A stretch of DNA of 64,000 nt from Anaspis maculata (GCA_949128115.1 OX421966.1:61749416-61813415); one strand, 5' to 3'. Positions 20,520 to 33,665 are shown, counted from the first letter of the stretch. The notes: generated by a model not told the origin, from the sequence alone. Numbers and translations are program-made.

Positions 20520-23500
20520 GTGATCATGTTTTTTGAAAAAATCAATTTCTGACGTTTCTGGTTTTGACATTTTTCAATTTTCAATCTTGTGCCAAATTGG
20601 TTATCGTTTCTTACCAAACCCAACACAAGCAATGAAACTATGCGATTGATTCTCACGTAACTTGTGGAGCATCTAAAATAGAGTGGTTTGCTGAAAAATT
20701 CCAATTTTGAGGTTTTTCGAATTTTTGACATTTTTCAATTTCAAGTCTTGCGCCATGTAGTGTACAGTTTTTTCACTAAACCCAACTTTTTACTGAATCC
20801 AACACGAGCACTAGAACTAAGAGATCAGTTTTTACTTTACTACCTGCAAGGCATCTAAAATCAAGTTTTTTTTTTCCAAAAATTTCAATTTCAACTTTTA
20901 TTGGGCTTTCAACATTTTTCAGTTTTGAGTCTTGCGCCAAGTGGGATATCGTTTCTTACTGAAATCAACACAGGCAATAGAACTATGGGATTAGTTTTCG
21001 CATTACTACGAAAGTCAGCTGAAATAAAAAAAAAATTAAAATTCTGATCTTGTCGTTTTTGGAGTTTTTCACATTTATTGATTTTCAATCTTGTGCCAAA
21101 CAAATAAGGTACCGTTTCTTACTAAACCCAATACAAGCAATGGAACTATGGGATTAGTTTTCGCATTACTTGTGAGGCAGCTAAAATGAAGATTTTTTTC
21201 AAAAATTCTGATTTTGACTTTCAGGATTTTTTTTTACCTTCATTGATTTTAAATCTTGTGCCAAACGAATAGAGTATCGTTCCTTACTGGATTTTTTTCA
21301 ATTCTAGTTTTGACGTTTTTGGATTTTTTTCACATTATTTAATTTTCAGTCTTGCGCCAAGTGAAGTATCGTTTCTCAGTTAACCAAACACGAGCCATGA
21401 AGCTATGAGATGAGTTCTTGTCTTGCTTAAAATGCATCTGAAATTAAGATGTTTTTACAAAAATTTGAATTGAGACGTTTTTGGGTTTTTTGACATTCTT
21501 AAATTTTCAATCTTGTGCCAAGTAGTGTATCACTTCTTACTGAACTCAACACGAGCAATGAAAATATGGGATCAGCTTTGACGTTACTGTAAGGCATCTA
21601 AAATGAAGATATTTTTTCAAAAATTCTTATTTTCACGTTTTTGGGTTTTTTTTTGACATTTTTCAATCTTGCGCCAAGAATGGGTAATGGTTTCTTACTT
21701 AACCCAACATGAGCAATGGAACTATGTTATTAGTTTTTGTGTTACTTGGAAAGCAATTGAAATAGAGATGTTTTTTCAAGAATTTCAATTTCGACATTTT
21801 TGTTTTTTTTTTTTTCTTCGTTTGTTCAATTTTCAATCGCGCATCAAGCAGGGTATCGTTTCATTCTGAACTCGACACGAGCAATTTAACTGTGAGATTA
21901 GTTTTTGTTCACTTCTCGAGCCATTTATCATTGTGATGTTCTTTCAAAAATTCTAATTTTGACGTTTTTTGGGTTTATTACCTACATTTTTCAAAGTGCA
22001 GTCTTGTGCCAGGTAGGATATCGTTTTTCACTGAACGCAACAAGAGTTATGAAACTATGGGATCAGTTTTTGAGTTATTTCTAAGGCATCTAAAATAGAA
22101 TCATTTTTTTAATTATTTTGGCGTTGTTGGGCTTTCTGACATTTTTTGATTTTCACTCTTGTGCCAAGTAGAGTATTGTTCCTTACTTAACCCAACACAC
22201 TCAATGAATCTATGACATCAGTTTTTACGTTACTTGTAAGGAATCTAAAATGGGGATGTTTTTTTCAAAAATGTTAGTTTTGACGTTCTTGGATTCTGGA
22301 CATTTTTGGATTTTCAATCTTGTGCCAAGTAGGGTATATGGGACTGGTTTTTGAGTTACTTGTAAGGCATCTAAAATGTAGATGTTTTTTCAAAAATTTG
22401 AGTTCCAACGTTTTTGGGGTTTTTTGGGAAAAGCGTTGGGAAATTTGAATACAGGGTGTCCGTTTTTCGAGGCTAAGCATGGGTATCTCGCTTATCTTGA
22501 GAGATACAAAGTTGGTTAAATTAGGAAAAAGTGGCGCATTTTCATGACGATCAATGATCCGAAAAGAAATTTGACGTATCGATTTTGGTTTTTGAGATAT
22601 CGTGAGAAAACAGGAATGTTTTCATTTTTTATTCGAAAAACGGTTGAAGGTGGCCTTTTCTAATATAGACATTGTCAGGGCACTTTCTCAAGGAGAATTC
22701 AAAGCTGCAAAGATCTTTATTCTAGCTTTCAAAACAACTGAGATACGACATTCAACTTTTTGCTCTAATGGGCGCCATATTGGATTTTGATATTTTTGAA
22801 TACGGTATTCTTTTCTGGTTACAACGATGTGCCACATGTCACTGTTGAATAAATGTTTAACATTCACGTTTTTTTCATTGTCGGTGCTGATTTTGTTTCC
22901 AAAGCACTCTTTGGAAAATGAAAAAAATTTTTTGCTCAAAAGCATGAATTCAACAGTGGCATGTGACACATCGTTGTAACCAGAAAAAAAAATTGTATTA
23001 AAAAATGTCAAAATCCAATATGGCGTCCATAAGAGAAAAAAAAGTTGAATGTCATATCTCGGTTGTTTTGAAAGTTAGAATGAAGATTTTGGCAACAATG
23101 AATTCATCTTGGAAAAGTGCCTGCACAATGTCTTAATTAGAAAAGCCTACCTTCAACTGTTTTTCATATAAAAAATGAAAACAAAAATTACAAATTTCTG
23201 TTTTTTCTCGATATCTCGAAAACTAAAACTGACAAGTCAAGTATCTTTTTGAATCATTAATCGTCATGGAAATTCGCAACTTTTTTCTGATTAAACCGAC
23301 TCTGTATCTCTAAAGATAAGCGAGATACCCATGCTCAGCCTCGAAAAACGGACACCCTGTATTTGTGTTTTTTTTTGTGAAAAAATGTCACTTTTTCGAC
23401 CTTTCATTTTTGTTTGAGCGAGTAGGATGAATCGTTCCCTACTAAACCAGACACGGACAGTGCAAATATGACAAGAGTTTTTGGGCCATTCTCCAAACTT

Positions 23501-24080
23501 TTGAGTAATATTTCAAGGATTTTTTTAAACGAAATCCAACACAAATCGACGACTGATGACTCGCGGAATGGAAATATAAACATTAGAATCGTATTCCTTG
23601 CGTTCAGTTAACAAAGAAACGCTATCGCACATGATTTTTTTTGAAAAATAATACCTGACGTTTTTGCGAGGTTTGACAGTTTTTCGAAATTTCCATTTAT
23701 TTCATATTGTGGTGCGTAGGGCATCGTTTCTTACTAAACCAGACACCAGCAATGCAAATATGACATTAGTTTTTGGACCATCCCCCAAACTTTTGATTTT
23801 TTCGAGGAATTTATTCAACAAAATCTGATACCAATCGACTGATACAGAAATATCAACACCAGGATCATGTTCATCGCGTTCAGTCCACTAGGAAACGATA
23901 TCGCAGCTGTTTTTCTATTTTCAATAAATCAATTTTGTCGTTTTTGCGAGCTTTTGACAGTTTTTCAAAATTTTCAATTATTTTTATATTGTGGCGCGTA
24001 GGGCGTAGGGTATCTTTTCCTACTAAACCAGGCACGAGCAATGCAACTATGACATCAGTTTTTGCGTCACTACAGACAAA
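20520..24080. repeat. Repeat family B main array
   Basis: About 12 units with a period near 165 bp run from 20.55 to 22.44 kb. Each has CTTGYGCCAAGTAGGGTATCG-like, TTTCTTACT, CAACACGAGCAATG, CTATGGGATTAGTTTTT, AAGGCATCTAAAAT and TTGACGTTTTTGG segments. Beyond the palindromic element (22450-23361) three units of a longer subfamily, about 285-290 bp, follow at 23.4-24.08 kb. There is no coding frame common to the units. Confidence 0.85.
22450..23361. mobile_element. 912-bp palindromic element, TA target
   Basis: It begins TACAGGGTGTCCGTTTTTCG and ends with the complement, CGAAAAACGGACACCCTGTA. The pairing continues, with mismatches, through most of both halves (for example AGCATGGGTATCTCGCTTAT against ATAAGCGAGATACCCATGCT), meeting near 22.9 kb. 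It interrupts repeat family B. No transposase is present, so it is non-autonomous. Confidence 0.9.
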
Positions 24081-24086
24081 CAAGAT

Positions 24087-24684
24087 TTAAAGCATTTTAT
24101 TTGCTTCATTCACCACTTTGATACACATAACTTGTGCAGTGTTCATGTTGACGACAGCAACTCTCGATATATACAGACTTCTCCGTGTGCGGAATTTTAT
24201 GCCATTCATATTGATTGCGTCATTTTTGCGCAAGTACGCGGGCACTCTCTGTTCAGCCGTAAAATTGCCGGGGTCGTAAAGACGGATCGTAAATAACAAT
24301 GGGAGCTGCACGATAACTGGGGCGATTTTTACGGAGAAAAGTTGGGTGCAATAGTTCTTGAGAAGTTTATTGTCGGCAAAGTACAAATGCTCAAGACACA
24401 AACTGCAAAATGTGGACATACGCGATCATGCATCGGGTTGTTACGTATTCCATACAATTTAACCACATTTTCAATCGGAACGAGCATACCAGCTCTCTAA
24501 GTTCATACGTATCAAGTACACGGCTAGCGACATCTTTTAAGCATCTGGTGAATTTGGATATCACGCGCTCAATTCCCAAGCATTCATTGGTTTTTCGCCC
24601 GCGTGTTTTCGACTCGTACGCGTACATGCGGTACGCTTCAAATTTTCGGCAATAAATGAACAATTTGACAAAAGATATTCTCAA
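24087..24684 (-). other. Two overlapping minus-strand frames, possible exon remnants
   Basis: Frames of 97 residues (24684-24391) and 110 residues (24419-24087) lie end to end on the minus strand in non-repetitive sequence with reasonable amino-acid balance. One contains KFTRCLKDVASRVLDTYELR. I recognise neither, and there is no clear splice or start evidence. They may be chance frames. Confidence 0.2.
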
Positions 24685-24689
24685 AAATT

Positions 24690-25574
24690 CATACTCACAA
24701 ATCGAAGTTCGCGTTTAAAACAAAATCAACCAAATGCCTGGCGCTGGCACCAATTTCAGCGTGTTCAGAAGGTTTCCGCAATTGTTCTCCTCCTCCGCCA
24801 CCAACAACAATTGATGGGTTATTAAGCGACTAAGCGGGTAGTTTTTTTCGCTCGGGCGGAGTAATCAGGTCCGAATAGCCGCCAATTTGCGCCGGCATGA
24901 ATGGGGTAACGAAGCCTTTTGTCCGCCGTGCGTGTAAACAAGCAAAATATCCGTGTGTTTGAGAGGACCGCGGGGGTGTCGTAATATTGGCAGGCTATTC
25001 CAATTACTACACCCATTCCGCCGACCACCTCCTCGCTCGTGTGTCCTTGAATTTTCTCATGAATGAGGTGGAGTAACTAAGAGGTCTGGCTGGCTGGTGG
25101 AGTGAGGCGGAGGAGGAGGAGGAGAAGAGCGGTTTAATATGGAGAACAATTTCATAACATTGTCGCAGACATAAAATACTACATAATTCATGGCGAGTAT
25201 CGAGCACTAGAAAGCTCGTAATTCTGTCAGGGTGAACAAGTTTTATGATTTTTCATCAGAGCACACGGCTCCTGCTTTTTCTGGTTAGTAAGCACTCAGT
25301 ACCTACTCGTGTTCATCTAGTGCCCACTTCAATGTTGTTGTTTCAGGTACGTATATGGAAATTTGAAAATTTAATTCCAGCACAGCACGCTAAGGTGATT
25401 GGTTTACAAAATGGAAATTTATTACTTTCAAAACCCGCAATACGTTATCCCGTCTGGAGGCTTTCCAAACTCATTTGTTTACACGAGTAAGACCAAGTTG
25501 TCCAAGTACCAGATATTATCTATAGCAGGTCAAGAGGCGCTCTCGTTGTGCCGGCAGGAGCTGCTCACTGCTCA
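24690..25574. other. No supported gene; short GAG/CTC-rich tracts
   Basis: Moderately GC-richer, low-copy sequence. It contains a CTCCTCCTCCGCCACC tract (24785) and a GGAGGAGGAGGAGGAG microsatellite (25110). No exon was confirmed. Confidence 0.4.
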
Positions 25575-25660
25575 GGGTAGATCACTAGACAAAGAAAGTA
25601 AATCCAGCTGGGCCGTGATTGGCTTCTGTATCTACTTTCTCTATCTAGAGTGATCTACCC
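25575..25660. mobile_element. Small hairpin element
   Basis: GGGTAGATCACTAGA...AAGAAAGTA at the left pairs with TACTTTCT...TAGAGTGATCTACCC at the right, in 86 bp. It is probably a very short MITE. No target duplication is evident. Confidence 0.6.
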
Positions 25661-26990
25661 GGTGTAGCTCTTGACGCAAAACGAAAGCGGCTAAGGTACC
25701 AGTTCTTGGTTTATCTAACCATTTCTGATGTCAGAAGTGCGAGGCCAAAAAATCAGAAACTCGTATTGAGAATCTTGTAGCTTATTTGATATAATTGGAT
25801 TTGTTTCAAGCGACGACAAGGTGAATAACATTAGAAACTGAGCTACATTCAAAAGCTACGTTTTTTTTTTGTTGTGTTGCGATAACGGTGTCAAGCGAGG
25901 TGTCAAGTTTGTCTACTCCCTCCAGATCTGTGCGGAAGCTGGCGTCTCGTTAAAGCGACACCTCGCCTCGCGCACAAAGGACGGTTTTTCCAAATCTGCA
26001 AGAACAGTGAAAGCTACTCTGGCACACTCTCCCACTTTCACCGGCGAGCTTTTATTAGCCGAATGCAAAGCAGACGCGCTAGTACCTACCAAAGCCAGAA
26101 CAGCCTCTGCCGACTTGAAGGTGTTTTACTGCTAATGAAGCTTTTCAACGATAACACCCGCCACTTAACAAGCTCCCTCTCTGTGTAATTGTTTTCTTCT
26201 CGATATGTACAAGAGCCCGATCGATATCGCAACATTTGATACGCCAACACCAACACATACACATGTCGTTTTCATCATCACAACATCGCGTATCAAATTC
26301 CCAACTCTAATAAAAAGATCACTTTATCATGGCTTGGCGTTGCTGATGCTGCTGCTCTAGCGCCCGCCCACGCGATCCTTTTCGTTATCCTTCAAGGGCG
26401 CGTGTAATTTTTGTGCAAGAATGCTCGGTGAAGGACAAAACCGCGAAACTCTGATGTGGCAGATATGTTCGCTGTAATGGAGTCGGTTATTGTGGAATGT
26501 CCCTTGTAATGTATGACTTAATATTCTGGTCTCGCGCGAAAGCGTGTCGTTTTTGCAGAGAGAGGGACCGCGATTCGGCCTGGCTAAGGCCTGCGAAAAA
26601 CGGGCCGTATAGAAATTCAGAGCGGCAGCTCTGTATGAAGAGACAAAAAAAACTAGACTGGATGCTTCTCATATTCCAGGCGACATCCATCATTCCTCGG
26701 CAAGATTTTTCAAGAGAGCTTTTTGTTGTCAAGGAGTTAATCCGTGGATTTTTCCACATGTAGAATGTGGATGTTTCATGTAGTAGGTAGGTAGGTACCT
26801 AATATGGCAACGTCAGGGAGTCCATTACTACGGGTGCAAGCTGCACCCAAGTACACCCTCGTTGAGAAGACCTATAGCGCAAGAAAAACAAATGAAAACG
26901 TATCCTGCATTACATCATCATGACGTTTCAATAACGTTTTCGTTGTCTTTTTAGACGTCGCTCGGTGTAAGCCAAGTGGAGTGCAGCGTG
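25661..26990. other. Low-copy sequence without a recognised gene
   Basis: Contains an 88-codon plus-strand frame (25869-26135) and two overlapping frames near 26.5-26.76 kb. None shows motifs or splice support. The local composition (CGCGCACAAAGGACGG, GCTGCTGCTCTAGCGCCCGCC) is less repetitive than its surroundings, so it may be regulatory or part of a gene extending elsewhere. Confidence 0.35.
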
Positions 26991-27176
26991 CATCGGTTCC
27001 AAGGCTTTTCCATCAGAGCTTTCCCGGCCATCATGGGAAAATGTGTCTTGTTGGTATGAATTGCATCATGCAAACTTGATGCTCACGTCTTGCTTGATAG
27101 ATGTGCGATACACATATATGCACAATAATGCTCTTCGCTAATGCTGTTAGGTAGTGGTGACCATGACCACTATACC

Positions 27177-27769
27177 TACAAGGTGTTTCAGTGACCTTGC
27201 ATAATACTTCGGGAAGTGATTCCTCTCAAAAAAATAAGTCGAAAAGTAAGAGTAATTTTTTTTTCCTAAAGTGCTCTCTGAGGGAGTTACAGCTCCTCAA
27301 AGGTACAAAATGCAACAAAGTTTTCAATCATTTGCTCAAGAACTGTCAAAGGTAAGAGCTTCGAATTTGATGTTTTCGATAGATTCGTTCAATCCAAAAC
27401 TTATTCCTCTTGCATTTTTTCCGTATGATGCATCGTTCTGGAGTGAAAGTGAAAAAACACGGACGTGTCATTAATAATTTTCAACATAACGCCAATCCCC
27501 TCCAACTTCGCTACCACTGGTTAGATTTGTTTAGAACTTTGCATGTACATTTGCACTGTTGAGAAACTTCTCTATACCAAATTTGAAGTTCCTACCTTTG
27601 ACGGTTTTTCAGCATATACTTAAAAATTTTGTTTAACTTCGTACCTTTGCGAAGCTGTAACTCCCTTAGGAAGCATTTCAGGGCAAAATGCTACTCCCAC
27701 TTTTCGACTTATTTTCTCGAGAGGAATCACCTCCCGAAGTATCATGCAAGGTCCCCGAAACACCCTGTA
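27177..27769. mobile_element. Palindromic element, TA target, in the satellite
   Basis: The ends are TACAAGGTGTTTCAGTGACC and GGTCCCCGAAACACCCTGTA. The arms match over about 180 bp (ACTTCGGGAAGTGATTCC against GGAATCACCTCCCGAAGT, then AGGGAGTTACAGCT against AGCTGTAACTCCCT). Satellite sequence continues on both sides. Non-autonomous. Confidence 0.9.
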
Positions 27770-28717
27770 TTTGACGCCCAAGCGCGGCGATACCAAAGCA
27801 AATGAAACGAAAATGCCCACTATCTAGAGGCCCTATCTTCTGCCGCTTATCAAGACTCCCATTTCATATTCCAGGGCTTTGTAAGTACAAGTGCCAGTTG
27901 TGGGACATCGCGACGTGATTTGCACTCAAGTGAAAATGTTTCAGATTACGTAGCGAGAATCATTTCTGCTTGGTAGCTGATCACTAATGCTGTTAGATAG
28001 TGGTGGTCACTGGAATGATACCCAAGTGCGGCAGTACGGAAAAAAAAATGAATGAAAATGCCCATACTATCCAAAGACCCATTTTCTGACGCTCTTCGAG
28101 GCTTCCACTCCATATTCCATGGATTTTTCGTCAGAGTAAACTGGATCAAAAACTTGTTGTGTTGTTATGGATGATATTATGCAAAACTTGATGCCTACGT
28201 CTTGATTTATTGTGTGATGTATAAGTAACAGTTGTGTGAAATCGCGACGTAATAGGTATACGCTCAAGTGAAAAGATTCGAGATCACGTGGCGAAAAACG
28301 TTTCTACTTGGTGGCTTTTCGCTTATGCTGTTAGGTACTGGTGGCTGCTAAAATGATGCCCAAGCGCAACAGTACTAGAAAACATGGAATGAAAATGCTC
28401 ACTGCACAGGAGCACTATTTTCTGATGCTAATGCACGTGGCTCTTCGCTAATGCTGTTAGGTAGTGGTGGCCACTATAAATGATGAATTAAAGAGCGGCG
28501 GTGCAGAAGAAAATGAAATGCAAAAGCCCTCTTCCAAATTATTGTATTCTGACGCTCATCAAGGCTTACATTCCATCTTCCAAGGCATTTTCATCATAGT
28601 AAACTAGAATAGAGATGATATATGTGTTGTGTTGGTATGAATGATATACCATGCAAACCTGATGCTTACGTCTTGATAGATGTGCGATGTATGAGTGACA
28701 GCTGTGTGACATCGTGA

Positions 28718-28859
28718 CGTTATTGAAGATATGGATAAGATAATGATAATAGGCTTTATTGTCCAACAACAAGAAGTCATATAAAGGACAATGAATCAAA
28801 TGAATAAATAGATAATAAGTATACATATTAGTACAGGCGGTACGGAGCACATTTCATAA
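28718..28859 (-). mobile_element. LINE 3' tail (minus strand)
   Basis: On the minus strand this ends GGACAATAAAGCC then TATTATCATTATCTTATCC, a microsatellite-like tail typical of Jockey-type LINE 3' ends, joined to a satellite unit at the ACGTTATT near 28718. The part nearest 28859 (ACCGCCTGTACTAATATG) is also found, inverted, at 34700-34735. No coding part remains here. Confidence 0.55.
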
Positions 28860-31800
28860 CAATCCTGCATTTAATAAAGAAAGCAAACCACTTTGCACAG
28901 TGACTCTTAGAATCATTTCGAGCGATTTGACCCGCAGCACCCGATAATTCGTCCCTTAGGGGGGCCATGGGGGCCCTCCAAATTTTCAAGATGCAAGAAC
29001 TTTCACAAAACGATCATTGAGTATCGTCATGTGTGTCATAAAATGAGCTTATGGGTCTATTGAAAATGTTCTCAGCAATTATCGTTGTGTCCGTTCTATT
29101 CTTCACACTTAAAAAAAATATTCTTAAGCAGATGTCAAAAAAACTGTTTTTATTTTTTAATCTACGTAAGGAAACGATAAATTCATATGTTTTGTTTAGT
29201 TCCCAAACAAATCGCATTCCGTGAGCCCAATTATAGAGACAAAATTTTTATAATGGTATTTTCCAAAGAAGTGGTGTCCTCTTCAGTACACCTTTTTCAA
29301 CAGCATTTTTTTCAATGCTCCCACTGGATAACAGTGTTAATTTTCACAGGTATGAGAAGCTTGAAGTCTTTTCTTAGTAATTTAGATGCAACAAGGCTTC
29401 AAAACGCGCAAGGGAGCCCTAAAAGAATTTTTTTCTGCTCGGCTATCAAATTTTTGGCATGTTGATTTTGCAGTAGGGGAGAAGTGGACAAAAATTCAAT
29501 CTCGGTCGCGCGGGCGGCGGCGGCGGTTTCATTCTAGCGGCAAATATATTTACGCACAACGACTCTGTATTCCGTTGTACTGCGGGAAAACTTGGCACAA
29601 GAGTAGCTTGTACCAAAGCAAGTCATTTGGCCCGCAGCACCAACATTTTTTACCCAGGGTACTCTGCATCGTGACCATTCTTCAGAACATGACCCACAAT
29701 GCAACTGTTTCTGTTATAAGAGCTGATGCATCGACTTGATGGTCATTTCTGTGCAATGTTTATTGGCAAAATCGAGAGCTGTAGTCTGAAATAGATGAAA
29801 AATTTATCAGTTCAGTAGCGTAACTGTCATATTCTTGTTGTAATGTTCAACAGAATTGAAGAAATTAATCAAGTATTGCTTCTGCGCTGTGCCCAGCCTT
29901 TAATAATAAAAGCGAGCAAAATACTCGAGTTCCAGTCATTCAAAATTTAAACTGCTTGACAATTGAACTGCAACACCTAAAAATTAAGTGCGTTTTCAAA
30001 TTGAGATAGCTCGAAAAATATTTGACGGATTCCAGAAATTCAGGCATGCGAGGAAAGGTCATTCCTTTGACTATCGAGTGCTGGTATTGATGATAAGTTT
30101 GATTGCACAATTTGTCATATACAGGGTGCCAACGGAGAACGTGCAGATATGGGCAATCTTTCACCTTGTGCAACTTTCGAAAAAAAAATCCGAGATTTTT
30201 TCTATCGCCTGCTTTTGAAAGGTTGAATCATTATGCCGAAACGGTTTTGAAATTTTTACCCTAACTTTTTTTTTCAAAAAATTGTGCTCAATTTTCTGAA
30301 CTATGCACTTTCTGATTAAGAAAAAGAAATAGAGACATTGTTTGTTTTCAAACGGCGTCCATATTGAATTTGCTTACGAAGATTTTCATTTGAGCCTCCA
30401 CATCCCCTAGAAACTACCCCTTTTGGGACCCCATCTCACAACAAGATATGCAATGCTTCATTTAAAAGTCATAAGGAAATTACTTATCAATAATTGGATT
30501 GAAATAAGGATACTGCGATGACCCCACACGTACAGCTCTCTAAAAACCACCCCTTGACTTCAAGGGACAGGGTTGGTAGGATAAGACATGCAATATGTAC
30601 ATGAAAATTCAAAGAAAAATCTTTTTCAACTGTTCCACTAAAAAAGTGATGCTACACGATGACCCTCTGCGTGGGTCATCTCAACAGTAGCTACCCTCTC
30701 GGAAAAGAACTACCCTTTAAAAAACCAGTACTTCCGCAATACCTCATTTGTTGGAATTTTTTCAAAATATGTGCAATAGTTTGCTGCTACGATGATTTCA
30801 TTCACATATCTACCCGAAACTACCCCTTCAATATCGCATAGCCTTTACCTTGATGCGTGTAAGGTCATCGCGAAATCATTTTGAACTTATTCAATCGCAC
30901 CTTCTCTGAGCTTCCAAATGAGGTTTGCATACCTTTAACTAAAGGGGCGATTTCTAGGGGTAGTTTCAGGAAAGGTTTTGTACTATCATCGTAGAAAACA
31001 CCATCATTTCAATGAAACGGTTAGTAGGCAAAAGTTCTTTCAACTCGTGAATAACGCATCAAGGTAGAGGCTATGCGATATTGAAGGGGTAGTTGGAGGG
31101 GTAGTTTCGGGTAGATATGTGAATGAAATCATCGTAGCGGCAAACTATTGCGACAGATTTAAAAAAAATCCCAACTAATGAGGTATTGCGGAAGTACTGT
31201 TTTTTTAAAGGGTAGTTCTTTTTCGAGAGGGTAGCTACTGTTGGGATGACCTACGTAAAGGGTCATCGAGTAGCATCACTTTGTTAGTGGAACAGTTAAA
31301 AAAGACGTTTTTTGGAATTTTCATGTATTGCATGTCTTATCATACCAACCCTGTCCCTTGAAGTCAAGGGGTGGTTTTTAGGGAGCTGTACGTGTGGGTT
31401 CTTCATAGTATCCTTATTTCAATCCAATAATTGATGAGTATTTTCCTTAGGCTTTTTAAATGAAGCATTGCATATCTTGTTGTGAGACGGTGTCCCAAAA
31501 GGGGTAGTTTTTAGGGGATGTGGAGGCTCCAATGAAAATCTTCGTAAATAAATCCAATGTGGACGCCGTTTGAAAACAAACAATGTCTCTATTTCTTTTT
31601 CTTAATCAGAAAGTGCATATCTCCGAAAATTGAGCACAATTTTTTGAAAAAAAAAGTTAGGGTCAAAATTACAAAACCGTTTCGGCATAATGATTCCACC
31701 TTTCAAAAGCACGCAATAGAAAAAATCTCGGACTTTTTTTTCGAAAGTTGCACAAGGTGAAAGATTGCCCATATCTGCACGCTCTCCGTTGGCACCCTGT

Positions 31801-32039
31801 ATATGGCAAATTGTGCAATCAAACTCATCATCAATACCAGCACTCGATAGTCAAAGAAATGATCTTTCCTCACATGCCTGAATTTCTGGAATCCGTTGGA
31901 TATTTTTTGAGCTATCTCAATTTGAAAACGCACCTAATTTTTAGGTGTTGCAGTTCAATTGTCAAGCAGTTTATTTGGAAATTATTGAATATTAACTTGA
32001 AACATCTCCACCTCCGTCTCCACCATTACTTCCTAACCT

Positions 32040-32345
32040 CTTAAGAATTCTTCCTCCTCTTTTGAAACTTTTTCGGTCTCCGATGTAGCCATACTGAGAC
32101 CAAATACAAAGATGCTCAGAAGTTTGTATAAGCAAAAAAAATACGTACTTGAGTTTCAGCTCATTGCAGTCCACCCATACTTCTGCAATATGCATCCAGA
32201 CCGCCGGCGACCAGTTTACAACTCCTTTTGAGCCCCAAGAGGACAGCGAAGAAAATCTATGATAGCATCAGTTTGGCCCCAGATATGTCCAACCCGCTAG
32301 AAATTTTTACTGTATGCCTCAGACAAGGTATCAAAAGTGGGTGTT
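32040..32345 (-). pseudogene. Transposon-associated CXC-type gene, decayed copy 2
   Basis: Minus-strand pieces in shifting frames read TFDTLSEAY, then RVGHIWGQTDAIIDF, NWSPAVWMHIAEVWVDCNEL and a donor AA|GTACGT near 32143. The next exon starts after TTGGTCTCAG at about 32095 with MATSETEKVSKEEEEFLRG and a stop. The second half parallels copy 1 (33000 and 32726) at the same exon boundaries, so the two are tandem duplicates. In-frame stops and frameshifts rule out function. Confidence 0.6.
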
Positions 32346-32639
32346 ATGGCATGCAGCAACCGCTTCGTCCATGTCGCAAAGAGATCTTTTTGCGCCGTGT
32401 GCAATAATCATCGACTTGCAATAAGATATTCCCCCCACGACATACCTGATTTCTGATTTTTGATGTCAAATCAAGTCTTCTACATGTATTTCTGCTATAA
32501 CCTTCAACATAATTTAAGAAATGAAGTGTTGCTTCTGCGCCGTGCCCAGCGTGGTCCTTGAGCAATAAAAATGAACAAGGTACTTAAATACTCTAGGTCC
32601 ATCAATATGATTGAGCAATTTTGGAAATAAACTTGGAAC

Positions 32640-33665
32640 ATCTCCCCGGCTAGATGTATTTCTCAACCTCTTCAGAATTTCTCCTCCTCTTCCGAAACTT
32701 TTTTGATGCCGCCATACTGAAATCAAATACAGGGATGTTTATATCATGATAATAAGTACCCCATTGGAATGACAATAATAGCGCCTCTGTTTTTTAGAAA
32801 GGCTCTGAAATAACCTAGGAGTGGCGAAGAACCCACCTTTTGTTGCAGCATTCTCCTTTGCATATTTTGCATTGGAGCGTACACAGAAGTCCGGCTTTTC
32901 GACAAGTACACGTTATTGTTTTGCAGTCAGTCTTACATTTTGCAGCTGTTGAAATTTAGAAGTTCTTATAGGTTCACAAAAAAAAAAGAAAAACGTACTT
33001 GTGTAGCTCACTGCAGTCCCCCCACACTTCAGCAATCAGTGTCCAGACTGGCGACCAGCTCTCATCGATTTTCTTCCAGCCCCAAGAGGACGGCAAAACA
33101 ACGTCTAGGAGAGAGTCAGCTTCAGAGTCGGAGAGCAGAGTCAAGACACGAAATGCGGAAGTCGCTTTCTCCATGCCCTTCCAGGTCTTCCATGCGTTTG
33201 GACGAAAAGAACGACGTGGTATCGCAACCACAGAACGCGTGAAAGCCTCTCAGAGCAAAAAGATTTCTCTTCGCCCAAACCTTCTGCAATCCGATGGATA
33301 GCGATGAATCTTTTGGGCAGTCCGCTACCGAGTCGTGCCCACAGTTTTGGAAGTTCTTGGGAGCGAAGACAGAAGAAAAACGATATACCCAATACCACAA
33401 CATCCGTAACAACGGTGAGGAAAACAATACTCTTTCCTCCGTGAGACACCAATCCCTGATGTGCAAGATTATGCGGCCATCTGCCATGTCTCCTATGGTG
33501 ACTTCAACGAATGAAGTTGACGCATCAGCAGAGGAAAAAATCGTTCCGTGCATATTTGTGACAACTGGTGCCCAATATGAATCACAGAGAGCATTCGATC
33601 CTAAAAAATCGAAGAGCTACGCTTTGTTCTTCGAATTTTTAAGGAAGTCGGTCCAGTTACGAGTA
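32640..33665 (-). pseudogene. Transposon-associated gene with GCDTTS and CXC cluster, decayed copy 1
   Basis: Reading the minus strand, successive pieces give LFDFLGSNALCDSYWAPVVT, DGRIILHIRD, VVTDVVVLGISFF, FIAIHRIAEGLGEEKS, FHAFCGCDTTSFF (33238-33200), SSWGWKKI, SWSPVWTLIAEVWGDCSEL and a donor GTACGT at about 33000. The next piece (32945-32842) is a cysteine cluster, CKTDCKTITCTCRKAGLLC then CKICKGECC, and a last exon begins after GATTTCAG at 32726 (MAASKKFRKRRRNSEEVE). This order matches a widespread uncharacterised family in arthropods and other animals that behaves as a repetitive, probably mobile, gene. At least three frameshifts make it a pseudogene. A stretch of about 90 residues before WGW is missing. 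Confidence 0.75.

Noticed and set aside
25869..26135. 88-codon plus-strand gene
   Set aside because: No motif, no splice signals, no Kozak-like start. Could be chance in GC-richer DNA.
29386..29739. 117-codon frame conserved in both arms of the inverted repeat as a gene
   Set aside because: Conservation follows from the recent arm duplication. No motif or splice support. Not independent evidence of coding.
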